Below, piece by piece: positions 11,115-59,845 of a DNA stretch of 64,000 bases (the stretch's first letter is position 1; each line of letters starts with the position of its first letter). The DNA comes from Rhipicephalus microplus. Its lineage: Eukaryota > Arthropoda > Arachnida > Ixodida > Ixodidae. The notes beneath the pieces are model-generated. The model was not told where the DNA came from and did no database searches. It worked only from the letters and a program-made list of their open reading frames with translations. The DNA lies in the NCBI RefSeq assembly GCF_043290135.1, contig NC_134702.1, positions 196,386,491 to 196,450,490 on the forward strand, read 5' to 3'. A program made the position numbers and the translations under genes.

Positions 11115-11322
11115 AGGATGAATATATGCTGAAATAAGGGACTCAATATTTGTGCCCTCCGGTTGTGGCTAGGAAACTTCGAAGGTCTTCGCAGATCTGG
11201 AAATCCCTTGGTTAGCACTCCACGCAGTCACGCAAACCATATGTAATGCCCAGATTTAGCCATCTTTGACCATCTCACCGTGACTTGCTGCGCCTTACGT
11301 TTGTCACACGCCACAGTCAAAG

Positions 11323-11505
11323 AACCAAGCAGGATTTCGTACATAATTCTCCGCAATAGACTATATTCATGCTATCAATCAGGCAATAGAAAAATGCACT
11401 GAATACAACCAGCCCCTATACATAGCTTTCATAGATTACTCGAAGGCGTTTGACTCAGTCGAGACACCAGCAGTAATGCATACTTGTCTTCACCACAATA
11501 TCATC
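11323..11505 (+). pseudogene. RTE-like reverse transcriptase fragment
   Basis: One frame gives NQAGFRT*FSAIDYIHAINQ followed by an IEKCTEYNQPLYIAFIDY block and SKAFDSVETPAVM. This covers RT blocks 2-3 (QAGFR and the catalytic-Asp block AFIDYxKAFDSV). It contains one in-frame TAA after FRT. The same family occurs on the minus strand at 25.8-27.7 and 56.2-57.2 kb. Flanking RTE sequence is not recognisable, so this is a short relic. Confidence 0.7.
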
Positions 11506-12373
11506 TGGCGAACCGACTTAGATAACCCACTCAATCACCCATGAATCAACTTGTGCTATCACTGCATGAGTGCTAAGGTGGAGCGCTGGCGTGTGCTACC
11601 AACAAAAGTGAACAAGTTACTGAGCCTCACCCGGTTTCAAATATTCAATACAAAAACTAAAAAGTGTCCCTTGTTGTTCGATCAAATGTCTCTGTTTGCG
11701 AAATCTCGTAAAAAACACTAAATTCAGTGCATGCACATCGACCAAGCATCGTTCAGCCAGATGTTAGGACGCCCGGCCACCGATACGAGAACGGATTTGT
11801 CTTAACATTGGCACTGGCGCTCAGTTTCCGGGGCCCATTTGTCTTTTGTTTTCGTTTGTTTTTCTTCTTATAGCGTAGTGAATATGAGTAAGGTGTGTAG
11901 GGCTACCCAGAGAGCCACCCACCATTAGACAGGTACCTGATATTATTTGAAATAAAGGGTTGCCAACGTTCTCACTGCCGCATGCCTTAGGTGCCTACAA
12001 TTTTTTTTTCCTGTTGAAAATGCTTGCGATGCCCTGCATTTTTGTTTTAGCAGACACACGCAAAACGAGTGGTGAGCGGTGATGACGTAGCCGTCATTGC
12101 AGATTGGACATTGCCACCGCACTATCTGATCCTGTTTATTGTTTCATGTTCGCTGCTGACGTAATTTATTCGCCATTTTTTGTTACTGTAGCAATTTATT
12201 GCTGTAGCATTCACTGCTTCGCCGTTGTGGCGAAACAAGGCACGATAAACGCTTAGCAACTTCTGTGAAGATGGGTTTCACATCCGTGTTTCACCAATCC
12301 ATTGAAATAGAAACCAGCCACGTTTTATTTTTCATTCTCCTTGAACCAAGAAAGGCAGCCCCAATAACGAAAA

Positions 12374-12612
12374 ATTGATTGATTTGTGGGGTTTAACGTC
12401 CCAAAACCACCATATGATTATGAGAGACGCCGTAGTGGACGGCTCCGGAAATTTCGACCACCTGGGGTTCTTTAACGTGCACCCAAATCTGAGCACACGG
12501 GCCTACAACATTTCCGCCTCCATCGGAAATGCAGCCGCCGCAGCCGGGATTCGAACCCGCGACCTGCGGGTCAGCAGCCGAGTACCTTAGCCACTAGACC
12601 GCCGCGGCGGGG
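12374..12612 (-). mobile_element. Ruka-type tRNA-derived SINE, full length
   Basis: Read on the minus strand it opens with a tRNA-like head: box A TGGCTAAGGTACTCGGC and box B GGTTCGAATCC separated by the usual spacing. The body contains TGTTGTAGGCCCGTGTGCTC and GGTGCACGTTAAAGAACCCC. It ends in a short ATCAAT tail. It is the best-preserved of six related copies in the window and has intact RNA polymerase III promoter boxes. The Ruka name is from memory of tick SINEs; the tRNA origin is direct from the boxes. Confidence 0.85.
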
Positions 12613-14375
12613 CTCGTTAAATGTAAGCAGAACGGTTCACGCTATGAAACCTCAATTTCCAACTGGTTTCAAGTTATAGAGGCAGAAGTGCCTGTCCCCA
12701 ACAGTCACGACGTACCATTTAATTTTTGTGTTTTTATGGGCAGAATGGCTTCACAACGTGTAGAAGGAAAAAGACAAAAACAAAAAGTGAGATAGAGAAG
12801 AGCTAACCATCTGTTCGCCTACAGAACGAGCATCCGCTCGCCTTCAATGAACATCAGCGATTTGGTGGTTGCTGCGTCCGCTTGTAAAAGCCGCTACGAG
12901 TGTAGACAACGCAATAATATATTGTAGCACCACTATAATGTGCCATGAAATAAAAATGTCGACTATACCATACATATTTCTTAAAAATAATGTTGTCCAA
13001 CACTAAAAAAACGTGCCTTCTTGAAATGCAGCTCTAATGACGTAAATTATGTATAGTTTTTCGTGCGTACGTTGCTGGGAAGTCAATCAGGCAAATAAAA
13101 ATTACTTCAGGTTACCGAGATTGTTGGCTATTATATTCGGAATAAAAATAGATGCACCATAGCAAAGGCCAGTTTGAGCTGCGGTAAGTTTAAGGACACC
13201 GGCCACATTGGTGCATATTATCACGGGCCTTTGCAATGAATGACGCATATAAAGTGGATGAACAGACAGACAAAACGTAAAAAAAAGAACGACGCTTGCT
13301 TCTGCATTCGAAATATTTGCCGATCATTCGGAAATGCCTGCTTTTGAACCTTCAACTGGAATATTTTGTATAATATCATTACAGCAAGATGCTAGACCCT
13401 CCATTTGTCTATTTGGGGACATAGGCAACACGCCATCATCACGTTCCTCGGCCAGTGTTCTCCCTCTGTGCAGAAGTATCTGGGATGGGTCGAAACAACT
13501 AGCATGGGCAAGCATTGACTAGCCTGCGGATGATTCGAAAGGCCTGTGCCCACCTCCCTCCTCCCATCGATTTAGTTTTTCCATGTCATACAAACTCTTA
13601 GATAACTCTCAAACACATATGATTGTCCAGTAACCAATAAGGTCAAGAAGTTTACCCCTCCCCCCGTCCTCCAGAAAGAAATTCTTTCTACGTTGCTGCG
13701 GGCAAAGAAAGGAGCAAATAGAGAGAAAAAAATAGAAAAAGTGAAACGAAAGAAATGTAGAGCAAATTGCAGACAGAGTTGAAAACAGATTCCATGAAAT
13801 AGAGAAATAAAAAACGGCAAAAGAGATAAAGGGGTGCAAACGAGAGCAAGCAAAATAGAAAACAACTGAAATAAAAAGGAAAGTGGAACAGAGACTCAAA
13901 TTAATTAAGATGCTTCGTGCCCTGATTGGACGCAACATACGATTGCGCCTGATCTCTGCCTAGACAATTCTCGTGATCTACAACGCAATTACGGCAACAC
14001 GTCGAGTATACGCTTGTGATTGATCGTGTGCCTTTTCAGGCCAGAATCAGTCGAAGACCGAGCAACTTAACTGAAGCTGCGAAATTTTTAATTCCAAATG
14101 CATTTCTTGGTCGGGCTGTGTCAGGCACTGGGTGTTATCTGCGGTGGTGGCCGCATGCCGGAAAGTGTTATCTCTCCGCTCTCAATCCCCATCCCATAGC
14201 AATAGCTGTGTGCGCGCTCACTTAACCTCACCCTTCTAACCGGGGCATGTGTTGCGAGAGAGTGTAAGTGACGGTAGGTGCAGTGCTTCGCCGCTCCTTC
14301 TCACGCTGTTCTATCTCTTTCCTCTCTGCACCCCCTCTCCCGTCCGCTGGCGTCTCACTCTCTCCCTGCTGAGCC
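12613..14375. other. No gene recognised; purine-rich tract at about 13680-13900
   Basis: Between the SINE and the next LINE fragment I find no coding motifs. From about 13680 to 13900 the plus strand is strongly purine-rich (AGAGAGAAA-like), so the minus-strand frames there are low-complexity and not credible genes. Confidence 0.45.
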
Positions 14376-15345
14376 GGTTGCAGTCTTGTCCGATAGCAAT
14401 ATGGCCCTGCAGACGCTGGCCAACAACCGCCATGCCGGTATCACGGGAAGCCTTCTGGCATCCAAGTACTAGGATCTTGCGGCGACTTGGACGTCCATCA
14501 CTTGCTGCCCTTTCACATGGGCGTAGCTGGCATGTGGTTCACGAGAAATGCGACGCGAAAGCTTGGTCTGTCTACATGTGCCTTCATTTTTTCCTGTTCT
14601 TTCCGTGGGCTACAAGGACACTTACTGATGATGGAAATGAGGAGGCGGACACTCTTGCCAAGGCAGCACACCAGTCGGGCACCCCAATCGCCCAGGTTGT
14701 GGCAGCCAGGGACTTCTCGCAAGCTCGCATGAAGGAGATCCTCACCTCAATACACCTGGACCAGAGGGTTCCCAATGAGCAGGGACTCAAGCTTCTCCCG
14801 GAGACAGGCCTCACCAGGAGGGAACGAGCTGGCCTGCTGCATCTGCGGACTGGATGCGCGTGAACCACGGCCCGCCACTACCTCAAGGTACGCTGTGCCT
14901 CCCCAGCATGCCGCCGCTGCGGCGACCCCGAGTCCTTCGAGCACCACCTTTCTGGGTGCTGTGCCCTGGCACAGGAATGCTCGAGGGTCTCTACGACCTA
15001 CAGGAGACATGGGCCTTCCTACCACCACCCTGGAGGACTTGTTCTTTCCGTCTCGTCTCCATCCACCAGCGGTGCGCTGCCTGGGGGAGTTCCTGAATGA
15101 GAAGGGCGTCGCGGCCTATCGAAGAGAAAACGACCCAAGTCACGCGTTACCTTCCTGCAGGATTGCTGTTCGTGCTGAATACGACGGCGCTACTGCTCAT
15201 CAAACTTTTTTTTCTATCCTCCACTTTTTCTTCATTCTCCGTTCCCGCAGGTCTTCGCCATGCTCCCTACCAGGCTGCAGAAATTAGGTGTTCTCTTCCT
15301 CTAACCACTACCACTCTCGACCATTAGCTGGCTGGGCACCATTAA
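14376..15345 (+). mobile_element. R1/Jockey-like LINE 3' fragment (RNase H end and C-terminal Cys/His domain)
   Basis: VAVLSDSNMALQTLANNRHAG (about 14379) is the middle of a LINE RNase H domain. LDVHHLLPFHMGVAG then breaks off near 14530, and the frame resumes at GNEEADTLAKAAHQ (about 14634). The roughly 100 bp between do not fit the domain and look inserted. LLHLRTGCA is followed by TGA at 14861 at the position of a family Trp. The C-terminal CRRCGDPESFEHHLSGC motif and TTLEDLFFPSRLHPPAVRCL follow. The end is a pyrimidine-rich 3' UTR. Stops at 14470 and 14861 and frame changes mark it as dead. Confidence 0.75.
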
Positions 15346-15440
15346 AGATCATCCGGAAATTTGTTCTGCAGATGCCGCTGTGAAACGTCAACGCCAAGCG
15401 GAGAACGCTGGCGCCTTACTTTCCGCACGTTAAATCCTCT

Positions 15441-15492
15441 CTCTTCGTTGGCTGGGCGCCTCTCACCCTTCGTTGGCTGGGCGCCTCTCAAG
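15441..15492 (+). repeat. Two direct copies of a 26-bp unit
   Basis: CTTCGTTGGCTGGGCGCCTC occurs twice back to back, with a weaker relative (TTAGCTGGCTGGGCACC) near 15325. Confidence 0.8.
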
Positions 15493-15499
15493 GCGATGG

Positions 15500-17640
15500 C
15501 AGAAGTCGGTGAATGTGAATGTCTGACGACAACGGTATCTTCTCACGGTTCAATGGGAATGCATCTTCTCACAATTGCCATCAGGGAGTTCTGACCATTT
15601 TTTACATACTGACAGGGCAACAGGGTTTGAATCCAAAATTATTAGCTTTTTTTTACTGTGAGACTTTTTGCCCCAACAGTGACCGTCTTGAGAATACTTT
15701 GTGACGTTACCACTCTTGGAAACAAAGCACAATTGGGTTTTTATTTTGCTTGAATGCAGCCGAATACACTGGACTACATTGCGTCACAGATCCACTGAGC
15801 AATGAAGCGCTCATAAATTGCTCTTATGAACGTGTCAAAAATAGAATCATGAAGAGAAGTTATCAGATGTTTTACTAACAGCGTTCGCAATTTTCACATA
15901 CGAGCACACCATTTTGTCGGAAAGAGTTTGAAACAGCTAAATGTTACGTTTTTTAACCTTGGAGCCAAGGGCTTCAACATTGATATGGACAAGCTCCTGG
16001 TGCTTGTAGAGCAACCCCGGCATCGGACACGGCGTAGCAGAGCTCTCAAGAACAACAGTAGTAAAGAACGCCATAAGAGAACTCATTTTTATTGCATCGA
16101 TGTTCAAGGAAAACTTAATTCGAGGACTTTAGGCATTCGTTGACGTCTTGTCATCCTTTTCACCTAAACCTTATCAATCCTTAGCTTTCATTGTATTTGA
16201 AGCTGATTGATTTATTCACTGCTAAATTTTCATGTACGAAATATGCATTACTTATGTCGGCGTGATATCACCATTGGTTTTGAATTAATGATGCCAACTT
16301 GCTAATTCAGAGTGCTCATCGGGGAAGAGCGAGTATCTTGCTTGCTTAACATTAACACTATATAAATACGTTGGTCACACTGCAACAATCATCTTTACAG
16401 AAGTGCGATTGCAGGAGTGGCTAGCACGCTTCCCACTGCACTATGGGACTTTTGTTATGTTTGTATTGTCACCTACCAGGATGAATTTTCATGCTCCTCA
16501 GCCATATTACCCTTTAACGTTACGAGCTGTTTCTGTATCATATATCACGGGATCAATGGGGGGCCTACAGTACGTTAAACTGTGAACTAGTGCACGTCAT
16601 CCACACTTAAAGGCAGAAAAAACTTGCCAACTGTTTAGTCCTCAGATCTGGCAGTTGATGGACGTTCGCTTACTAGTTGTGTATCTGTGAGCATATTTAT
16701 GTTCCAGTGTGTTTCAGGTTAACTGTGGTGTTTCATCTGCTTCGTACTTTCCAACTTTTACACTACCTCACTTTATTACGTCAATTCAGTTCAGATTGAG
16801 TTTGTCTGCTCTAGCCGGACACCTAAATAGGCTTGTACTTTTGGCATCATATGGTAATAAGAAAAGGGACACCTGTGGAAGCTGAGGTTGCAATGAAACT
16901 GACGTTTTTATAAGTATTAGTCTTTCCAGTGTAAACTTCAAAATGGTTCACTTGATTAAGAACTAAGTAAAAAAATAAAGCGTACACACGCGGAATTTCA
17001 AGAAATATGTTCCAAATCTCTCAAAACTAGAAAAAGAAAGGCTTTATTCATAACTGCTTTTAAGATGGTGAATACTTTTGAAGATATGTAGAATATATAT
17101 CGCTGTAATTACCGAAATTGAAATAATACATGTGTTGTGAGCTGATACAGGCATTGCTGATGGCAAAAGTACGCGGGAGACATTCATATAAACAATATCG
17201 CAAAACAAGTATACATAAACAAATTTATTTGAGTTACGCTTGCATTTAGGACGAAAAGAAATTCGTGTGCTTTACATGCATATTGTGTATATAGCTTGCA
17301 AGCTCCCGTTGCCATCTTGAATCTCGAAAAAGCAAACCAGATAACACGTTCGAATCGAATTCATTGATGTTGCCTCGCTTGAAGTAACAACCATGTATTT
17401 ACACGCGCCTTGCACCTACGTAATAGGCACGTCGACCCCGTGAAGTGCCAAAGCGGACGAATAGCGTAGTATGTACAATGCCCCTGAGGTGGTGGTTTAT
17501 ACCTTGTGATATACCTGAATGCAGGTTTCATTAAGGGTTCAGAGCAAAATTTTTAGTGCTTTGTGAACTCATCGGCTATGCTTTCTTACCATGGTTGTCT
17601 AGTTGTTTTAGTACTCGATAGTCACCTCGCCGGTCCAAAA
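15500..17640. other. No gene or element recognised
   Basis: AT-rich, with only short frames and no motif that I can assign. Confidence 0.45.
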
Positions 17641-17650
17641 ACAAAATCAC

Positions 17651-17812
17651 AGCCGCGGTAGTCGCATTTCCGATGGAGGTGAAAGTGCGTCACGCTTGTC
17701 TACTTCTTTTAGGTGCACGTTAATCAACGCCATGTGGTCAAAACTTGCGGAGCCTTCTACTGCGGTGTCTTCCGTAACCACATGGTGGTTTCCTTATGTG
17801 AAACCTCATTAT
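17651..17812 (+). mobile_element. Ruka-type SINE, 5' head missing, diverged
   Basis: The body of the SINE is recognisable: GTCGCATTTCCGATGGAGGT, TAGGTGCACGTTAA and ACCACATGGTGGTTT. The tRNA-like head is absent. Confidence 0.65.
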
Positions 17813-18320
17813 TAATCATTGAAGTGTTATGTTGGCTCAAATTTGCAAATTTTCATTATGTCTTTCATCTTTATACTCCCCCATTCCAATTCCATCAGTG
17901 TAGGGTAGGCAACCAGTTGTCTGCCTGGCTAATATTCCTGCCTTCTCTCTTGTGGTCCTTGGTTCCTTGTCAGCAAATGATACACTGTCATTAGTACAGG
18001 ACACTTTTTGTACCCATTCGCATGTCATGCGGTTCGTTTTTTTTATCTTTCATCTTGACACCACCTTAATAGAACTCACCACCGGAAAGGGCTTCAGGTG
18101 CAAGCTCTGGCCCATGCTGGAGGCTTCTTTTTCGTCTGTTTAACTTTCTTTACGTCTATATCACAATTATTGCAACACAATGAAGTGGTGCAATTAAAAT
18201 TGCCCATACTTTTCTTTGCTAAATTATCTGCCAAGTCTAATTAGGTGTTTGTGAAATGAAGAAGCAAACCCTGAAATTTTCCTACCTCTCCTGTAACGCA
18301 AAGATGTAGATTTCGGTAAC

Positions 18321-18368
18321 TTTATTCCTGCCATTTTTGTGACAGTGCTTTCAGTCATCTTTTTTATT
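18321..18368 (-). promoter_or_regulatory. Candidate poly(A) signals of the transporter gene
   Basis: TTTATT at 18321-18326 and 18363-18368 reads AATAAA on the minus strand, about 200-245 bp after the transporter stop codon. They are the first such hexamers that would give a normal-length 3' UTR; use is not shown. Confidence 0.4.
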
Positions 18369-18564
18369 ATGAATGTCATGGAGAATATTATCACACACAC
18401 TACGTCGTCTATACCTTTTCGTGTAAAATTGCAATGTGAACTGCCATCCGAAAGCTGGTATTGCAAACCGTAACATGACAACCTTCATGCCATGAGAACA
18501 TAAGCCCACCATTGCTAATACAACTTCCCCATTCATTTCGAACACTTAATTTAGGCACCTGCGC

Positions 18565-55436
<36,872 letters not shown>

Positions 55437-55464
55437 GTTCGTTAAAACGCCCCTTCGCGACAAG

Positions 55465-56165
55465 CTGCGAAGAAGCGCGAAATGTTACCTCTAGGGACTT
55501 CACATGTCAAACAGTGTATATCAATATTTGACAAGCGATAATAAATTTCGTTCATTCAATAGAATTGAAAGGTCCTCTTTGTGTTAGAATAGCGTGCTTA
55601 TATGTACATCTCTCCTTTTTTTCTCTGTTATTTGATGTCACAGAATGCACCACGTTAGAATGGCCATTCACATTCAAGTTCAGAAAAAGAAGACGGAAGC
55701 AAAACTCAGGCGATTCAAGGAATAATCCTTACAAAACTCTAATAATTGTCCTGGATTGGTGAATGCTAAAATCGTCAGTGGATATGGTGGAATGAAGTGT
55801 GAATAGTGGATATCCTGAAACCTGTAGTAGTCATAATGAGTGATGATGGCGATCGTGGGAAAAAATATTGGCAGATAATGGTAGAGGTGGCGAACTTCTT
55901 TTGCTGGTGGTGGAGGGCCAGAGATGGTCACAGTGGGAAGTGTTGGCTGATAGTGGCTATGCAATACATAACATGTTTGGTGGATGGCTTGGTGAACAAA
56001 GCTAATGACGGCGGCGTGATGGCAGCTCGGTGAGTGTTGGTGGATTGATGCAAATACACCTGTCTGACTTGACTGCGAGGAAACAGATATGTGTAGATTT
56101 GTATGCCCTACTGATACAATATGGTGCCATACTATCCCCCACACATTGCCTTCGTTTTACCAAGC
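55465..56165. other. Probable first intron, no recognised gene
   Basis: Frames here are low-complexity (GATGG/TGGTGG-rich at 55840-56040). Nothing is assignable. Confidence 0.4.
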
Positions 56166-57228
56166 CGTATGTCATCATCATCATCATCAGCCTGACTACG
56201 TCCACTGCAGGACAAAGGCCTCTCCCATGTTCCGCCAGTTAACCCGGTCCTGTGCTTGCTGCTGCCAATTTATACCCGCAAACTTCTTAATCTCATCTGC
56301 CCACCTAACCTTCTGTGTCCCCCTAATCCGCTTCCCTTCTCTAGGATTTCAGTCAGTTATCCTTAATGACCAGCGGTTATCCTGTCTACACGCTACATGC
56401 CCTGCCCATGTCCATTTCTTCTTCTTGATTTCAGCTATGATATCCTTAATCCCCGTTTGTTCCCTAATCCACCCTGCTCTCTTCTTGTCTCTTAAGGTTA
56501 CACCTACCATTTTTCTTTCCATTGCTCGCTTCGTCGTTCTCAATTTAAGCTGAACCCTCTTTGTAAGTCTCCAGGCTTTTTCTCTGTAGCTAAGTACCGG
56601 CAAGATACAGCTGTTATATACCTTCCTTTTGAGGGATAGTGGCAATCTACTTCTCATAATTTGAGAGTGCTTGCCAAATGTGCTCCACCCCTATCTTATT
56701 CTTCTAGTTACTTCAATCTCGTGGTTAGGCTCTGCGGTTATTACCTGCCCTAAGTAGACATAGTCTTTTACAACTTCAAGTGCACTATTACCTATCTCGA
56801 AGCGCTGCTCCTTGCCGAGGTTGTTGTACGTTACTTTCGTTTTCTGCAGAATAATTTTAAGACCCATCTTTCTGCTCTCCTTGTCTAACTCCGTAATCAT
56901 GAGTTGCAATTCGTCCCCCGAGTTACTCAGCAATACAATGTCATCGGCGAAGCGCAGGTTACTAAGGTATTCTCCATTGACTCTTATCCCTAACTGTTCC
57001 CATTCTAGGCTTCTGAAAACCTCCTGTAAGCAAGCGGTAAATAGCATTGGGGAAATTGTGTCCCCCTGTCTTACACCCTTCTTGATTGGTATTCTGTTGC
57101 TTTCTTTATGAAGCACTATGGTAGCAGTTGATCCCCTGTAGATTTCTTCCAGAATGTTTATATATACTTCATCTACGCCCTGATTCCGCAGTGTTTGCAT
57201 GACGGCTGATATTTCTACTGAATCCGTA
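56166..57228 (-). mobile_element. 5'-truncated RTE-like LINE with GATGAT tail
   Basis: Starts inside RT block 3 (TDSVEISAVMQTL at about 57225). An open 169-codon frame follows (57200-56691) with GVRQGDTISPMLFTACLQEV, SNLRFADDIVLLSNS (catalytic FADD intact), KVTYNNLGKEQRFEIG and DYVYLGQVITAEPNHEIEVT. A frameshift at about 56690 leads to RSRLPLSLKRKVYNSCILPV, WTWAGHVACRQDNRW (about 56400) and a 3' UTR containing the tick-typical GGGAGAGGCCTTTGTCCTGC. The end is (GATGAT)n (56166-56187). Much better preserved than the copy at 25.8-27.7 kb. Confidence 0.85.
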
Positions 57229-57934
57229 TGTAGTTGTAGCTATTGATAGAGCTACAGATGAGTGCCCTGGCGCAAGTGCCGTGTACGTTGAGCGAAAACA
57301 TCACAATACTCAAGCAACTGTATGCGCGTACTTATCGAAAAAGCTGGATGGGGGAACTCACCATTTATATGGTGGGCATACTTTCGGTAGGAAAATTAGT
57401 ATGTCTGTAATGAGGAAGTGCTTTAGAATTATTTTGAATTATCTTGTCATTTCTTTATTGTGAACTGTAAAGCGATCTGACCAGTAGGTGCGTTAGACGG
57501 GCACACACTGAACAGAAGAAACTGTCTTCGTCGTCCATCAATCAACTACTTCCATTCAACTCGAAAACAATAGCACTTTGTTTTCACAATATTCAGCTGT
57601 GAATTTGGCACTCCTTTGAAAGGCTTGATATCGTCAGGCAGACTCAATGAGGCGCTTTCTCCTAGTTCTTTTACGGTTTATGCAATATCTGGCACTGTGT
57701 AAATGGAGCTCAGATGTCGATAGCCTTTTTGACCTGCGCAGCACGTACTACTCAATGAAGCAATTGAACTCCTGATGCCATGAATGTTTGAAGAATACAT
57801 GGATATTGGTGGAGACAATTATAACAAAAAACACATAGAGCAAATGGGCTAAGTAGAGCTGAAAAACGGCTTTCGTGTAGGTTCTGGATTTTCAATTCGA
57901 ATCATTTCTTAGCAAACTTCGGCGAACTTTAGCG
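57229..57934. other. Unassigned sequence with one short open frame
   Basis: A plus-strand frame 57232-57463 reads AIDRATDECPGASAVYVERK and then HHNTQATVCAYLSKKLDG. It is not low-complexity but I cannot assign it; it could be a fragment of an unknown transposon. Confidence 0.25.

Positions 57935-57997
<63 letters not shown>
57935..57997. repeat. (TCTA)n microsatellite
   Basis: About 15 pure units at the left edge of the 146-bp array region. Confidence 0.95.
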
Positions 57998-58099
57998 TCG
58001 CCTACAACTTTTAGCTCTGCCGACCGTTTCGGTGATGGGATCTGTACAAACAGTACTGTATCAAGGGGATACCTAACTACTCATAACATGAAAATGACG

Positions 58100-59580
58100 A
58101 GATGTATGTTATAAATGTCATGAATTACATGCTACGGTCTTGCTGTTCTTTTGGTGGTTTCGTTCACGTGACATATTACACAACTGCCATGGTATGACAT
58201 GACTGCATAGCAAAAATAACTGACAGGCCATAGCGTAGAAATCATGAAATCATGTCATCTATGTCATGACTGCAGACCATACGCTCATGATGCGCTTGCG
58301 ATTGTTTAGCTAGCTTCAATAATATCAAGTTTGTATTACGTGTGTGGTAATGGATTACAATGATATAGGACTAGTGCAAACACAATAATCGTGACGTGCG
58401 AGTCATGTAGGAACATGACCACACGCCACGTTCATCATGCGTTCGCGGCTTTTTCGCTAGCTTTACATATCCCCAATTTAGTGTTGCGTGACGCGAATGG
58501 ACGACGAAGGTAAATGTCAGGTTCAAACATGATAATCACAACATTGGTGTAATGTAAAACATGAGTACATGCTGCGCTCACACTGCGCTTGTGGCCGTTT
58601 CACTTCTTGACATATACTAAATTTGGCATGAGGTTACGTGAATGGACGACGAAGATAAATGGCACGTTCAAACACAATAAATATGACATACGTGTCATGT
58701 AAACATGACTGCATGCTACGCTCATTGCGTGCTCACGGTCGTTTCACTAGCTTCACATATACGGAATTTAGTATTACGTCATGTGAATTGACGACGAAGG
58801 TAAATGACATGTTCAAACGTGTTGATCCTGATATGCGTGTCATGTGCAAAATGTCTACATATTACATGCTGATAGCGCACTCGTGGCCGTTTCGCAAGCT
58901 TTACATGTCAAATTTGGTGATATGGGACGTGAAATATTGATGAAGGTATATGACTAGTGCAAACATGATAATTATTGCATTCGTGTCATGTAAAGCACGA
59001 CTATGTGCTACGCTCTTAGCGCACTCGCGGCCATTTCGCTAGATTCACATATACTAAGTTTGGCATTACATGACGTGAGTGAATAACGAAGGTAAACGAC
59101 ACGTCTAAAGATTATAAGTAAGATATGCATGTCATGTGCAACATGATTGCATTCTACGCTCGTAGCGTGCTCGCGGTCGTTTTGTTAGCTTCACATAACT
59201 ATATTTGGTATCATATGACGGTAATAGACGACGAAGGTAAATGATACATCTAAACATAATAACAGCTACATGCGTGCCACGTAAAACAGGACTACATGCT
59301 ATGTCTATAATGCACTCGCGGTCATTTCTCTAGCTTCACATATAGCTAATTCCGTGTCACGTAACGTGAATAAATAATGAAAGTATATAAGTTGTGCAAA
59401 CATGATAATAATGACAATAATGTCATGTAAAAACACGACTATATGCAAGGTTCGTGATACATTTACGGCCATTTCGGTAGCTTCATATATGCGAAATTTC
59501 TTATTACGTGATGCGAATGAATGACGAACGCAAATTCCAATCACAAACATGAAAATCATGACATGAAAGCCATGTACGGC
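58100..59580. repeat. Tandem array with a period of about 146 bp, about 10 diverged monomers
   Basis: The marker word ACGACGAAGGTAAATG and its variants fall at 58501, 58644, 58790, 58936, 59084, 59229, 59375 and 59521, spacings 143-148. Each monomer also has GTCATGT-AAA-ACATGAC-like inverted arms, a CTCGCGGCCGTTTCGCTAGC-like block and a CACATATACxAAATTTGGT-like block. Monomers left of 58400 are more diverged. No coding capacity. Confidence 0.85.
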
Positions 59581-59845
59581 ATAATATTCTTGCCGACCTC
59601 TGCTCGGGCAGCGATTGCAAACGTTAGTGGTTTGTCATTACGCGACTGTAAACAACATACTTGCATCTTATATATAGATACCCGAGTGTGCATACCATTT
59701 CCACTTTTGTTCACCATGTACTACTTCCATGCGGCTAGTAACGTCGCGATCATTTTAAAGTGACATAGCAACCTTCCTTACTCGTGCTTTCTATATCATC
59801 GATTCCTACTGTACGTTATATCTGCTAATTTTTTAACGGAAAGTG
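59521..59845. repeat. Conserved right edge of the 146-bp array
   Basis: Matches 63429-63755 in order: AACAACATACYTGCA, GAGTGTGCATA, ACCTTCC.TACTCGTGCTT-like and TACTGTACGT/CACTGTACACGT. Homology stops near 59845. Confidence 0.75.

Noticed and set aside
12375..12590. 71-codon frame ending IRTRDLRVSSRVP
   Set aside because: It lies entirely in a reverse-oriented SINE; the RTRDLRVSS string is the tRNA-like head translated. The same applies to 41629-41384 on the minus strand.
12548..12598. Possible tRNA gene (box B GGTTCGAATCC)
   Set aside because: The boxes belong to a SINE repeated five more times in the window; there is no complete cloverleaf or 3' acceptor stem.
13572..13938. Phe/Ser-rich minus-strand frames resembling membrane proteins
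   Set aside because: They come from a purine-rich (GAAA-like) tract read in reverse; low complexity, no start context, no homology that I can recognise.
55680..56144. 154-codon minus-strand frame (His/Tyr/Pro-rich)
   Set aside because: Derived from GATGG/GGTGG-rich sequence; composition and absence of motifs suggest no gene.
58100..59580. CRISPR-like array
   Set aside because: The period is about 146 bp, repeats are diverged throughout with no unique spacers, and the context is eukaryotic.
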